Below are positions 24,201 to 37,337 of a stretch of DNA of 64,000 nt, in pieces. The DNA lies in assembly GCF_002865645.1 (NCBI RefSeq), contig NW_020194685.1:3273499-3337498 (forward strand), read 5' to 3'. The DNA comes from Hyaloscypha bicolor E (Eukaryota > Ascomycota > Leotiomycetes > Helotiales > Hyaloscyphaceae). A program made the position numbers and the translations under genes. Numbering within the stretch: position 1 is the stretch's first letter; each line of letters opens with the position of its first letter. The notes under the pieces were generated by a model that saw only the letters and a program-made list of their open reading frames with translations, was not told the origin of the DNA and searched no databases.

Positions 24201-27200
24201 TAGTTCCCTAAAATAGTATAGTTATTCTTAATAGCCCCAGAAGTATTATAAATATAGTTAAATCTCTATTATAAATATCTAGTATAAGTTAATTATATCC
24301 GGAAAAGAAATTAATTAGAAAAGTATAAATATATTTAGTAAATTCCTCTAAGATCTTATTAGTAAACAGGAATAGGTTAGTATTTTATAAAATTACTAAA
24401 TTTATCTTTATAGTAATATTAATTAGTCTATAAGTTCTAATAACTTTCTTTATAACCAAGAACTATAGATTTCGGTAAGATCTATTATATTTCTTAAGAA
24501 TTCTATAATCTAGATATTCTAATAGTATTTTTACTACTACTAGTACTAGAGCTTTGGGATATAGGAAATTCTTCTTTTATTAGGCTTTATATTTAATAGT
24601 CTTAATTAGAATAAATAGGCTAATATTCTTATAGACTTTTCCTATTTCTTTCTAATTAAATATAATTATACTTTCTTAATTAATTATTAATTCTTGGAAT
24701 ATAACTAGTTTTTCTTTCTAGAGCTAGTTACTAATATCTAATTATTTAAGATATTCTAGAATAAATTATAAATCTTTTAGAATAGCTAATATTCTTAATA
24801 AAAGGTAGTTCTTATATTTCCTAGTATATTTCTATAGGTATTTTTTAGCTTTAGATCTCTTAAACTAGTCCGGATATTTATTAGGGCCTTTTCTAATTCT
24901 ATTATTAGTATCTACTAGTTAAACCTTCTTATTTTTTATTTTATATACTCTTATAATTAGAAATAGACTATAGTTACTATTCTTTTCTTTAAAAGCTATA
25001 GCTATTTTCTCTAGTATTCTTTTTATCTAATCTCCGGAATTTATAATCTTTTTATTTAGCTTTTTCCTAGTTAGATATAAAAAATACTTTTTTATCCGGT
25101 ATTTTAATATATTTTCCTTAAGTTCCTATATATTCCAGAATTCTTTCTAGTCTTAAGTTTAATATTTCTTAGTTTCAGGAATATATTTCTTTATTATTAA
25201 AAGATATTATTCTATTTCTTCTTTAGAAATATCTTTATTTAATATTCTTTTTATTTCTTTTTCTATTAATTCCGGAACTATTTTTAATAATATTCTAATT
25301 AGAGCCTTTTTTATTTTAGTTTCTTTAAAAATATTATTAATTTCCTAAACTTCTAAACCCAAAATAAAAGAATCTATAGGAAATTCTAGTATCTTTCTAT
25401 TTCTTCTAATATTACTACCGGTTATAATATCAGGCTTTATTTTTCCTCTTTACTTTCAGTTTCCTATTCTGTATTATTTAATTCCTCGACTCTAAAAGCT
25501 TAGTATTTTTAAACTATTACTTTCTTCTACTTTCTGGTATTTTTTAAAAATAGAATAATTATAATAATATAGGTATTCTAGTTATTTTTAGGGTTAGTAA
25601 ACCTTTTATTCTATAAATTATTACTCCTATATATAATATTTATTTTTATCTTTACTAAAAATAGTTAACTAAATAGGATTTTTAGAGTTCTTTTAACTAG
25701 AAAGAATATATCTTTATATTTTACTTTATTTATAACCTTAGTTCTAAGCTTTATTATTCCTATAAATCCAAATTCTATTCTAGTAATAATAGATATTTAA
25801 TAATCTATAGTATTATATACTATTTTACTAATATTTCTAGAAATCTTTTCGAAAAGAATATTAACTTTAGTTCTAGTATTAATTATTTCTTTATATTTAA
25901 TATTCCTTTAAGGTTCTTGAAATATAAATCAGAAATATAAAGCTTATATTATATATTTATAAGCCAGTAATATTCGAATATTAATACTATTACTTTTAAA
26001 TCGAATAATTCTATTAGTATTAGATATTTAAACTAGTATTTCTAATTCCTTAAATATTCTATTTATTATATAAACCGCAACTACTAGTTCTATAGATTTT
26101 CTAATATATCTAATTATATTTAATATAATAGTATTTCCTATTTATAAGATAGTAAAATAGAAAGTATTATTCTTAATTTATTAGTTCTGAAATATAATAG
26201 CTAGATCTAGTATTTTTAAAGTATTAATAAATATTCTTATTTCTTTTTAAGTTTTTGGAAATAAAATAGTTACTTTTTTCGGTAGTTTTATTAGAATATT
26301 ATTAACTTCAGGAATTCTATATTTATTATAGTTAAGAGTATATTAGGTCTCTAATTTATCCTATTTATCTCCGGAAATATTAATATCTATATTTTTAGTT
26401 AGGCTATTCTTTTATTTATTATTTCTTAAAATAGTATTCTTCTGGCTTCTTATATAGGATAGCTTCTTTTCTATTCTGGCTTGTTTTTAGAAAATCTTTT
26501 TAGCTATTTCTATTTCTTTTTCCTTTCTCTTTAATAAAAAACCTATTATAATATTAATAGAAATACTATTTATAGCCAAATCTTAGTACTATCTATTAAT
26601 TCCAGAACCTGAAATATTAGTAATTCTAATATAATTTTCTCTAAAGTAAAGTAGCTATTTAGATTCCCTAGATATAACTTATTTACTTTTATATATAAAT
26701 TCCGGTTAGCTAGTTCTCTTTTCTTTTTCTTATCTAGTAAACTAGATATCTCCTATTAATTTCTAGATATTTTTGGATTAAGTATTTAAGTTATAGTCGA
26801 ATTTTTCTTTTTAGATTTGGGAAATAATTTGGTTAAACTACTAGTATTTACTAATAAGGAAAAAGGAAATACTTTCTTATCTAGGTTTAAATAGCCCTTT
26901 ATACTATCTTTTATTAAATTAGTAAATATATTTATAGTTTATAAGTTCTTCTATTAATAAATAATAGAACCAAAAGATATAGATATATTCTGGATTAATA
27001 TTATTATTTTTATTTCTATTATAATACCTATAGCAAATTTATTCTTTTAGTTCTAGGTCTATACTATAGGCTATATTAATTTAAATAGTATTTTCTAACT
27101 ATACTTAAAACTAATTTCCTCTAGAATATAATTATTTAGACCCTTTACCTATTCTAGTTTAATTACTATAGCTATTATATTATTTTCTATAACTTCTATT

Positions 27201-28450
27201 ATAACTTCTAGTATATCCTTTCCAAAAACTCGAATTATATTTACTAGGCTATTAATACTATTATATTTACTATAGTTGGCTAGGTTATATAAGCAGGCTA
27301 TAGATATTCTCTCGAATTATAATAGTAGCTATATTAAGTTATTTCTATAGGTTCTTTTAAGTTATAGTAATAATAGATAGTTTTTCTAGACTTTTTACTA
27401 GCTAGTTAAATTTTTTTTTTTAAGTTTATTACTTTTAATAGGTTTTATATAATTAGCTATAGGCTAGATTCTCCTCTTATTTATACCTATAATAGCTTTA
27501 GGAAATATAATAGAAGGAATTAGTAAGAAATAATTGTTTTCTGGTTTGAGAACTATATTATAGATTATTATATCTAAATATTCTTATCTAAGTCTGGATA
27601 TATCTGAGTTATTAGTAATATTAAAATAATATTTCTTTTCTTTATACTAATAGAATATTACTACCTTCTTATATATTTTACTATATTTATAAATAGAAAT
27701 ATCTATAAATTTAAAGTTTATATTCTTAAGAATATAATTTCTTACTAAAATAGATAATTCCTTTATAAATTCTTAATACTAAGTAATTTCATTTATCTCT
27801 TTTCTCTTTTATAATTCCTTTAATACTTTATTAAATATATTAATATAAGACTTAAATGAGATTCCTTTATTCTGGGCTTATATAATAATTTAATTAAGAA
27901 AATTATAGCTAATTTTGAGTATTTCCTAGTTATATTCTTAGAATTCCTTTAATAAGGCCTTAAAAAACTTAATTTCCTAGTAATTTCCTGGATTATTAGT
28001 ATAATATTCCGGTATAGCCTTAATCTAATTCTTATAAATAGGAAAGATATAATAAATAATTCTTTCTCTTTTAGTATTATCGGAAATATAATAGTTCTTA
28101 TATATATCTATATACTATTTTAAGAATATAGAAATATTACTTTCCTAAAACTATAATATTTCAAGAGCTCCTATAAATAGCAGGTTTAAATCCGGTACTA
28201 GTATATATTTATTCTTAGCTATATTAATCTTAATAATTTCTCCTATAATTAATTATAGAGTTTCTATATCTGAAACTTTTACTAATAAAGTTTCTAAAGA
28301 ACTAATTTCCCGTTTAAATATATTTTTTGGTTTAGGAACCGGAATTAGAAAGAAACCGGTTAATAATAATAAATATAGTTAAGATTCGAGTTTTAGTATT
28401 AGTAGTAATAAAATAATAGCTTTTCTAGTCTTATTTCTATTATTTATATT
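21290..28450 (-). pseudogene. gag-pol pseudogene of gypsy element A
   Basis: The RT domain reads clearly on the minus strand. PYRN-like and WFLVIKK segments near 24,480 are followed by RLIN, FFSGYN near 24,290 and a 'D-D-I-G-V-K-G-P'-type active-site box at 24,090-24,125. In that box both catalytic Asp are Asn (24,115-24,120). The integrase core reads near 22,160-22,320 (SEFKEIVIQELNKLRINR). Its downstream Glu is Lys at 22,186-22,188, and the neighbouring His is Tyr. A C-terminal segment LGPYKVR-like/YILEEL follows near 21,680-21,740. Gag probably occupies about 25.5-28.4 kb, but I could follow it only in pieces (for example KREISSLETLLV near 28,290). Both limits are estimates. Confidence 0.72.
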
Positions 28451-29229
28451 CTCTTTCCTATTTCTTTAGCTTAATACCTATAATATTTTTCCTTAATTTT
28501 ACTAAACTAGATATATTTATTAATACTATTAAAAGTAATAATAAAAATAATAAATATAATTTTACTAATTTTTTTGACTTTTCTGAATTCTCTTTTCTTT
28601 CTTTATTTAGTATCTATTCCTTTTTCTAGAAGCTTCTCTAGTTTATCTATATAATTTCTTATTTCCGATTTCTTTTTAATTCTTATTTCCGATTCTAGTT
28701 TACTATTCTATTTGAATTTAAGGATATTTCCTCTTTTAAATATCTTTTTCGGATTTAGGAATAAGTTTTATTACTAAAATTAAAGCTATTTTAATTCTGG
28801 CTTTTACTATAACTAAAAATAATATATAAATTAATAATATAATTTTATTTCTAAATACTAAAGTCTAATTCTAACTAAAATCTGACTTATACTATCTTAG
28901 TATAATATTTCTTATTTTATTTCTTTTACTTCTTTTCCTTCTATAGTTAGCTTCTATTTCTATTACCCCTATATACTATACTAGTAACTATATCTTATAA
29001 CTAACCTATATCTAAATTACTAGATATATCGGAAATTAATATAAAATACTAAGATTAATACTTATATATCCTTAATATTTCGGCCTTAGGCTTAAGGTAT
29101 TATAATAGCCCTTTTCTTTCCTAACTTACTAAACTAATAATCCGCCTTATAGATATCTTTTAGAACTTTATAAAAGTATTATCTTAACTATAAATTTTCT
29201 ATCCTTTCTATATTACTTACTATAAAATA

Positions 29230-29532
29230 TATAGAAGAGAAACTATAATAAGACAAAAACCTATATAAAGTATACTAGAGTATAAAATATAACTTAATAA
29301 TAAAATAATAAATTAAAAGTATAAATAATAAAGTATAAATAGTATATAGTATATAAAAGCTCAATTAATTAAATACTTATAAAGGATTATTCTCTAAGTC
29401 TATAGAAAAACTAGCTTTCTTATATGATTTCTATAAGTTATATATAAAAGACTATAGCCTTTATTATATAACCTAAATCTTAAAACCGCTAAAACAATAT
29501 GATTTTTAAAGAGTATAACCTGCTATATTATA
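29230..29532 (-). repeat. 5' LTR of gypsy element A
   Basis: It matches 16,397-16,699 along its whole length. In the sense (minus) direction it starts TATAATATAGCAGG and contains TATATA boxes suited to promoter function. Confidence 0.88.
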
Positions 29533-32500
29533 ATATATATCTTTATTTATTTACCGGTTTATAAGATTTCTTCTTATTTTCAAAGTCTTATATTTATACT
29601 AATAAGTAATACTTTCCTAGGCTTTCTAGGCCTCCTTAGTCTATTATTTAATCTCTTTAAGTTATTATATCTTTTTAAGTATTTTCTAGCTCTTTATAAA
29701 TAACTTTAAGATAAAAATCTTTATATAGAGTTTTATTCTAGTATAAAATAAAGAAAATTATTCAAATATTCTTAGAATCCAGATATATATTATAATAAGA
29801 AAGGTTAAAAACAGTTTAAATAGAATCTGGTAAAACCGTAAGTTCCTGGACTCTTTTATTATTAGAACTAGTATAGAATACTAGTTTATTTATATTATTA
29901 ATAAATTAATAATAGTAGATAGGTCTACTAATATAGAAAGAGAAATAAAGAAATAATTATTAAGAAACTATATTAGAAAAGATAGAAAAAACTTAATTAT
30001 TTATTTCAAATTAAAAGCTATTTATTAAAAAATCTAATAAAAGAAATAGAAAAAAACTTACTATTAACTTCTTTAGAAAGTTAGATAGTTCTTTATTTAG
30101 CTTTCTAATTCTTTATATTATTAAATATCTACTTATAAAGAACTAGCTATAAAACTATAGTCTATAATTCTATAAGACTAGATCCGGCTATATTTTGATT
30201 TATAAAATCTTAAAGGGCTTTAGATAGCTTATTACCGGTATAAAAAGCTATAGTCTAAATAGTAGCCTGAGTAACTCTTATATTTATAGCCTATTAAGCT
30301 TATATAGTAATATAAATATTACTAGAAAAGTAATTAGGTCAAGTAATATAGCTTATAATAAAAGGAAATATAGAAAGAAATAGTTATAGGGCTATTAGAA
30401 TAAGAAAAGCCTGGAATAAAATAGAAATAGTATCTAGTAGCTATATAATAATAGTAATTAGAGAAACAGGTATAGTAGATATTTCTAGAAGAAAAAATAT
30501 AGAATAAGAATATTAAAAAGAGCTAAAAATCTAAAATATTTCAGATATAAAAAAGAAAATAGATATAGACGGAATTCCAGAGTTATAAAATTTAAGTCTA
30601 CTAATATTATTACTTTAGGTAAATAAAGTAGTAGCTTCTATATTATATTCGGGATTAGTAAATTAATAGAACTTATAATATTAGATATTACTATACTAGT
30701 ATTTAATTATAAAATATATATTATTAGAATAGGTTTTAAGAAATAATAATACTATTTTAAAAAATAAGAATTTAAAAATATAAAATATTTATATAATAGA
30801 AGAACTTAATAATTCTATTAGTACTGTTTTTAAAAATAAGAAGAGGATTTTAAAAATAATATATTTAATAATAAATAATATTTATCTTAATATATCTAGT
30901 TATTCTATAATTGGCTTATTTAACTACCTTATATTATTAGAAATATTACTAATAAAGGGCCATTTCTAAATAAAGTTCTAAACTATTAGAAACTATATAG
31001 GTATTTTTCCGGCTTATATATTATTTATATATTTTATATTTACTAGAATAACTTATTTAAGAATTCTATTCTATATAATAATAGTATTATATTTACTAGT
31101 TAGCTTCTCGAATTCTTCTAATATCGGCAGCTATCCTAAGGCTATATATATCCGAACTATATATTAGAACTAGTAATAAGCTTAAATATATAATTAATTA
31201 CTATTTCTATTAGTATTTTCTATATAAATATTAGCTATATTTATACTATAAAATATAAGCTTCTAATAATACTATTCTAGTATTTCTTTTAGTAGAAACT
31301 TATTAATATCTATATTAATATATAAATAAACTATTTATATAGAACTATATAAAGTTAGATTACTTATTTTAAACTAAATAATTATTAAGGATTATATTAT
31401 AAAGCTTTATATTTATAGAACAACCCTAGTATTATATTCTATCTAGAGGCCTTATATAAAGTCTAAATAGCTTACCGGCTACTATATTAGGCCTAGATTT
31501 ATCTTTTCTAATTCTATAGATATTTTATAAATCTATAAACCTATATATCTTATTTTAGATCTATTATATATAAAGTACTAGTAAAGTAATCCGGTTTTAT
31601 AAATATTAGTAATTATAATTTCCGGTATAGGCCAGTTTCTAAAAATAATTCTATATATACTAATCAGAATTAGTTATATAATCCGGTATTATAATACTAG
31701 ACCTAATAGCCTTAATAAAAAGCAATATAATTATTAGTACCTAATACTTTTTTCTAATAATAAAAAAAATAAAAGATAGATATAAGGAAACGGAATTACT
31801 TATATATTACTAGTATAGCTAGCTTTTCTAAAGCTCTTACTACCAGAATTCAATCTACTAATTCTTAGTATTTTTTCTAGAAATAAAATAGTTCTCTATA
31901 TATATAACTAATAGATTAGCTATTTATAAGAATATAAAATATATTTTAGTAATAAGAAGAAATTTAGAGCCTTAATTATCCCTAAAAAAGTAAGGGCAAT
32001 AGCCTATTTAAATACAAATCTAAAGATACTACTATATAACTAAATAGATAATCCGATTAAAGATTCTAATATATATTTAGATAATATTATATAAATAAAT
32101 ATTAATATAAGTATATATCTTAATTCCAAATAGTAATAGCTTACTATATCTATTAATTAATTAAATTTAGTCTAGTTCAGATATAATATATTTTTTCTTC
32201 TTAAACTATATCTGTTATATTTATAATATAATTACCTCGAGATTAAGAAGTTATAATATTATATATAAGCTCTTTCTATAAATAATAAAATATATTAGTA
32301 AATAAGGCTTTAACTTTCTAAGCTAAAATAAAACTATAAAATATAAAAAGGCTAACTAGATTACTAGTAAATCTTATTAACGGAAATATATATATAAATA
32401 CTACTTTTTATAATCTATAACCCGCTTATTATTTAATTTATTCTATAGTATTATAAATAGTTATTTATTTACTACTTGCTTATTTATTATAATTATATAG

Positions 32501-32619
32501 TAAATAAGACTAAGCTTCTTATATATATAAATAACTCTAGTAATTAAAACTATATAGCTATAATTCTTAAGATCCTTAAGTATTTTCTTATTTATATTTT
32601 CTAAATAATATAGAATTAT
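29533..32619. other. AT-rich stretch, no assignable gene
   Basis: The composition and stop density match the other RIPed blocks. Short open segments exist on the plus strand around 30.9-31.7 kb, but I could not recognise any domain. No terminal repeats could be paired. It is presumed to be degraded transposon sequence. Confidence 0.5.
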
Positions 32620-32862
32620 TATAATAACTAGTATTATATAGTTAATATAGATATGGTTTAGCTAAAGGGTTAGTTTTAGCTAAGATTTCAAGCTATAGTT
32701 TAAACCAAGCTCGCTTTTAAAGCTCGGCATTTTAGTAGTCTTGGCCATATCTACTTATCTACTGCCACACCTCACTCCTTCTCTCCTTAGCTTTAGATTC
32801 TATAGGATATTGGAATTATAGATCTTTATATATTATTCTATTACTTTATTCCTGCTATTATA
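32620..32862 (+). repeat. 5' LTR of element D
   Basis: It is a direct repeat of 33,965-34,208 with many G->A and C->T changes. A shared landmark is TAGTAGTCTTGGCCAT, followed by CTGCCACACCTCACTCC. Confidence 0.9.
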
Positions 32863-32988
32863 TAATCTAAAGCTTCTATCTTTCGGACGGTAGTTATTAT
32901 TTATTAGAGCTATATACTCACTTATTGGGACTTCTGTCTACTAGCCCGCTTTTATACGGAGCCCCCTTATTATTATTATTATTATTAC

Positions 32989-33827
32989 ATGGCGCTGCCT
33001 ATAGTCTTTTACCCGCAAGGCATTAAAAAGCTCGATTTTGGCCAGCTCAATCCACCTTATTATTTATTAAAGCCCCTAGCTCACTCCTTATTGGATTTTT
33101 TTTACCTCTTTACCAACTTTACCGATATTCCCTTGAGAATAGACACCTTCCAAACGCAAGTCCAATACGAGTTCGATAGCCTACACTCTGAAATCGCCAC
33201 TCTGCGAGTAGCTCTTGCGAAAACCCAAGCTTCCCGGCCCTGTCCAAAGCTCCCTGACCCTGAGAAGTTCGCTAGAAGCACATACAGATTCGATACCTGG
33301 CTCCCTTCAATTAAAGCCAAGCTCTCTATCAATAGTTCTGCCACAGCTTTCGCAATAGCCTCAACTCCGCAATTCGCTCTCGTTTGGCCCAACAGCTTAT
33401 CCTACCCCGGGTTTACGCTAATTTCCTATATACGGTTCAGCAACTCTCATCAAAAACAGCTGCTCCACTATACATTACTACTCCCAGAATTACCAGCGAC
33501 CCTATAGACATCAGCGAACTAACAATTAACGTCATTACACCGGCAATTAGTACTCTAAAGTCCTCTGAGCCAATCTTACCGGCTATACCAGCTCGTTCCA
33601 CCTCAAAGGAGCTCCGCCAGCTATATCGTCAAACCGGCAGATATATCAGATATGGCTCCCAGGGTTACTTTATCAAGAACTATAGCTTGGCTCCTGCAAG
33701 CACTGCTTCTACTGGTTCTTGCAAATGGGTTACAACTGCCGCAATTAACCATTACTCTAATTCTGGTAGCGATTCTGGCGATTCTGGAAAAGGGCCAACC
33801 TTGGATCCGGCTTTTAACCGGGTATAG
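32989..33827 (+). pseudogene. gag remnant of element D, capsid region deleted
   Basis: The first frame starts at ATG 32,989 and keeps an N-terminal gag region ending in FDTWLPSIKAKL near 33,290-33,325. It then loses similarity. The C-terminal part continues in another frame from about 33,350 (IRSRLAQQ, then PRVYANF), with a zinc-knuckle position at 33,642-33,683. Compared with element C1, about 330 bp of the capsid core is missing at the junction, and the frame shifts there. All four zinc ligands of the CX2CX4HX4C knuckle are Tyr. A Ser/Gly/Asp-rich tail follows (SNSGSDSGDSGKG). Both halves have open frames, but no joined Gag could be made. Confidence 0.75.
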
Positions 33828-33964
33828 AGGACTGATTTTGCGGCTGGCGATTGGAAATAGGGTCCTTTTCCTTTGTTCTGTCATTTTTATTACACTCGCT
33901 TTAGCTTTCCCTTTGTTTTTACTATACTGGCGCTCGGGTCGAGCTTTTTGGAAGGGGGGGGTGA

Positions 33965-34208
33965 TATGACGGCTAGTATTACATAGTTAATACGGACGTG
34001 GTTTCAGCCAAGGGGTTGGTTTCAGCTAAGGTTCCAAGCTATAGTTCAAACCAAGCTCGCTTCCAAAGCTCGGCGTTTTAGTAGTCTTGGCCATACCTAC
34101 TTATCCACTGCCACACCTCACTCCTTCTCTCCTTAGCTTTAGATTCTGTAGAATATTGGAATTATAGATCTTTGCATATTATTCCATTGCTTTGTTCCTG
34201 CCGTTATA
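33965..34208 (+). repeat. 3' LTR of element D
   Basis: It starts TATGACGGCTAG directly after the G-run polypurine tract and ends GCCGTTATA. It is less RIP-mutated than the 5' LTR. Confidence 0.9.
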
Positions 34209-34213
34209 ATTAT

Positions 34214-34922
34214 AATCTATATAAAAAAAAAAGATATATCTGCTATTTAAGTATATATTTAGATATTTTATTCTTATAGTTAGTATTTAATTATATAGGT
34301 ATTAATATCGATTTTCTATAAATCTTTTAATCTTATTATAATTATTTTATAGGAAATGTTTATATAAGCCTATTTAATAATAGTATTATAATATAATAAA
34401 AGATTTATAGAATATTATAGTATTTTAATATAATTAAATAAGGTATTAATAGTATTAATATATTATAAGTTTAGGCCATATATTACTATTACGAAGCGCT
34501 TTTAGTAATATAAGTACTAAATTACTAGAGTAATAGGAAGGCATACCCTAAAAATAGAGGGGCAGGTACGTACGGTTGTCAGAAATCAGAAAATCAGAAA
34601 TCGAAAATCAGAAAATCAAATCTCGCTTCTCGGTTTTGTCGACTAGCTAGCTGTGGGCCTCAGTAATCTGCGGCTCTGTTACATCCCGTCATCAAACCTC
34701 GTTTGTTGATCTGCCTATATATGGCCGCCAACGTCGAAATGGGAATTATGATATATTCAATGCAGAAAGAAAAACTGAAGTGTCCCTAAAATGATGGAAT
34801 CGACGGAGATGCTCCACCCCGTAAGACTAATCAATGCTTAAGCAGCATCTGCGCTGCTACCTGGCGCTGCAGATGGCGTTTTCTTCGTGACCTCAACAAT
34901 CTAGCAAACAATTTCTCGTCCC
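34214..34922. other. Transition from AT-rich block to gene island; 3' flank
   Basis: 34,214-34,550 is AT-rich with no gene. Composition becomes balanced from about 34,560. 34,579-34,621 is a short irregular tandem of CAGAAAAT-like words. The remainder is the 3' flank of the minus-strand CorA-like gene, with AATGATGG and AAAACTGAAG stretches but no clear polyadenylation signal that I would assert. Confidence 0.6.
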
Positions 34923-37205
34923 TTATGCCACCTCATTCTCAGCGTTAGCATCCTCCCTCTTCTCCCTCTTCCTAAACAACACAACATCCAAACACCTCTG
35001 CAATAAATAGACCAAAATCCACCACTCACTTGGCTTCGACCGTTCGGCACTCTCCCTAGGTCTATACTCATGAAACAGCACTCCTTTCTTTTTCCATGAC
35101 TTGCGGGAATCGGCTTGCATTGAGGACAAAATACACTTTTTGAAGGATGAGTATGAAGATTTAGAGAAGGAGACGAGGAGGTTCAGGTTGAAGACGATCA
35201 GGTAGGTGAGGAGGCCTACAGCAACCATTGTGTAGGCGAGATTGTGGTAGCCGAAGGTATCGGTTGTGCTCCAGATGGACTGGCGAGCATGTCAGTGGAG
35301 GGGAAAGTGGGAAGAGGAGAAGGGGGAAAGAGGAGCGAGGAAGGGAGCGGGCCAGTGGGGGCTCATACTGTGCAAAATGCCAAGGGTAAGTAGAAGATGC
35401 TGACATAGGTCAGGAGCTTTACATTCTCTCCCAGTCGTGTCGAGGCTCGAGATTCCATGACTGCGCTTGCGGAAAATAACTGAAAGGTGTTAGAGGTCTT
35501 TGGTGCCACGAATGGAAGAGAATGGAAGGGGGTAGTGGAAAGAAGACTTACTCCATCCCGAAGTGCAATAGCTTTTGTTCGTTGCTCGTTAAACTCTTTT
35601 TTGATGTTTTCAAGATCAACTTGTCTCTCATTACACTCTTGAATAGCACCATCAAGTTCTTTGCTCATTTCTGCATCGCCTTCTTTCAGCAGCGTTTGGC
35701 CAAACGGAAATAGGACATTGTCTCGGTATCCAACCCAAACCTGTGTATTGCGGGTAATTACCTTTTCCGATTCGTTAAGGCAATTGATAACCCAGAAATA
35801 CCTCTTTGATCGGGTGTAGAGATCATCTTCAAAAATCAAGTTATCATGAGCTTCCAGATCAAATATCTCGCTACCCGTGCCAAGAAGCCCATCAATGTAT
35901 TGAACTAAGGTGTACCATCCAACCCATGCCGATCTTAGAGCAAGGATACAAAGCCTCGCCATTAATACTAGGAGAGGAAAGTTTTTGGAGGCTATGGCTT
36001 TAAACTCCCACTCATCAATCTGGGATTTGAATCCATCAGGTGGGAGCAGAACCAAGATTGTCCAGAATTTGCTACGATCGTAAGAAATCGCTTGGAACTA
36101 TCCATGTACTATAAGTGAGCTAGAGTTCAAAATCAAGCGCACAAGAAATGTATACCGTGTTTGCAACCTCGCAAAGTGAAAGCGACACTTTCTTATGAAG
36201 GCTCCCCATCTTCCACGAGCTGGAAAACTGTTGTCTAGTGCTCACTTCGTACCAAGTGAAATGAAAAAAATGTGTGTTTATGGTGCGGGGATTATCGAGG
36301 TGTTTTGTAGACCCATATTCAGATTTTTCGGGACGGAGGTGCTCCTGGACATCTAACCTGTCGAAATAGCTAGATTCGAAGAAAGGGTTGTTGTCTGTTG
36401 ACTTTGTCATTATTGTACTGAGCCCTGCAAGAACGCTATTGTTGTGTTAGGAATTTCATCATATCTTCCTTGATCATAATATTACTTACATAAGTCTATT
36501 ATAAGGTGCTAAAACACCGATTTGGGAGTCGAATCTGATGGGAGGGGCACAAATGTTTCCAGAGGTTTCATCTTCTAGGGTCGTTCCTACGCATCCAAAA
36601 ATGGGATTTCCAATCCTGTAGGTAATGAAATGGCCGTCAGGGTCAAAATCTCTGACACTGAGATAGCCTTGATGCCTATCAAGCTCACGAACAGCTTCAA
36701 TAGCCACTTCCAGATTGTAAGAGCCACCCGATGACCAAAAGTTTTTGAAGTTGAGGCGGCCATCCGCCGGTACGCCTGCGGTGCCTGATTTCTTTAATAG
36801 GCGAAATAGTCGCTCGTCGGTGAGATTTAGTGCATTTGCCCTACGTTCTATGCTCTCCATGCCTTCGGAAGGCGCCTCATCGTCGAGCAGGTATCCGTAA
36901 GGAACCTCAACACAACGACAGGAGCTTCCTAGCACACGCGTGCAAGTCGGGCAACAAGAGCGGTCATCCTCATCCTCAGCTCGACTTCCTTGGGACGAAT
37001 ACCTTACGGTGTTTGGCTGATCGCTCGTGATTTTGATGCCATTATCTGTAGAGCAGCCAGCTTGAGACTCTCTTTCTGCAGGGTTCTGTTCTTTCTTAGC
37101 CTCGTTCTTCTTCTCCAGTTTCTCTACACGTCTGGCAAGCTCTTGCACGAGTTGGTGCACCAACTGATCTGTCGGAATAGCCGCTAGTGGATTCTCTATC
37201 GACAT
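34923..37205 (-). CDS. CorA-like Mg2+-transporter-family membrane protein
   Basis: My model is complement(join(34923..35279, 35369..35479, 35552..36097, 36156..36435, 36490..37205)), 669 residues in one frame. The four introns are 89, 72, 58 and 54 bp and end in AG. Donors are GTATGA, GTAAGT, GTATAC and GTAAGT, and CTGAC or CTAAC branch points are seen in two. The C-terminus has the fungal CorA-like signature: an ALRDG/LFSASAVMESRAS segment, then RLGENVKLLTYVSIFYLPLA as the first membrane helix (about 534-551). A second helix (about 569-587) follows a short loop. Charged, coiled-coil-like helix precedes the first. The N-terminus (15-40) is another predicted coiled coil, followed by a Cys cluster (CCPTC, CRC). 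The family is related to bacterial CorA and ZntB, but the canonical GMN motif after the first helix is not seen, so ion transport is not assured. The start at ATG 37,205 (MSIENPL) is the only ATG opening the long first exon. Acceptors for introns 1 and 2 were chosen to keep frame. Confidence 0.8.
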
Positions 37206-37337
37206 CGTGACCGAATCGCTCAATTTTGGAAATCTGCTGTGAGCGTTGATAAGGAGCTGAAGTCGGAGAGGTGCAGCCAGCCACTATCGTGGGAGCTGTG
37301 AGCTGATAGGCTCGGTTATTCCACGAATGCTTCTCTT

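Larger units (their letters stand above)
16397..29532 (-). mobile_element. Ty3/gypsy LTR retrotransposon A, 13.1 kb, RIPed
   Basis: Two 303-bp direct repeats (16,397-16,699 and 29,230-29,532) enclose 12.5 kb. The gag-pol frame runs on the minus strand, with reverse transcriptase around 24.0-24.7 kb and integrase around 21.6-22.5 kb. That is the Ty3/gypsy order: RT before integrase. ATAT adjoins both outer ends, although an exact 5-bp duplication cannot be fixed. After pol there is a further long reading frame (16,720-19,456) before the 3' LTR, which makes the element unusually long. Every diagnostic catalytic site examined carries RIP-type changes, so the copy is inactive. Related pieces are at 5,325-6,766, 60,947-61,236 and 63,622-63,925. 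Confidence 0.85.
32620..34208 (+). mobile_element. Gag-only LTR retrotransposon D
   Basis: LTRs of 243 and 244 bp (32,620-32,862 and 33,965-34,208) are flanked by a perfect target duplication ATTAT (32,615-32,619 and 34,209-34,213). A polypurine tract (GAAGGGGGGGG, 33,951-33,961) precedes the 3' LTR. The 1.1-kb interior carries only gag remnants related to those of element C1. The 3' LTR is much less mutated than the 5' LTR. The interior, from about 32,960 on, has near-normal base composition. It belongs to the same non-autonomous design as element C1 but has a different LTR sequence. Confidence 0.88.
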
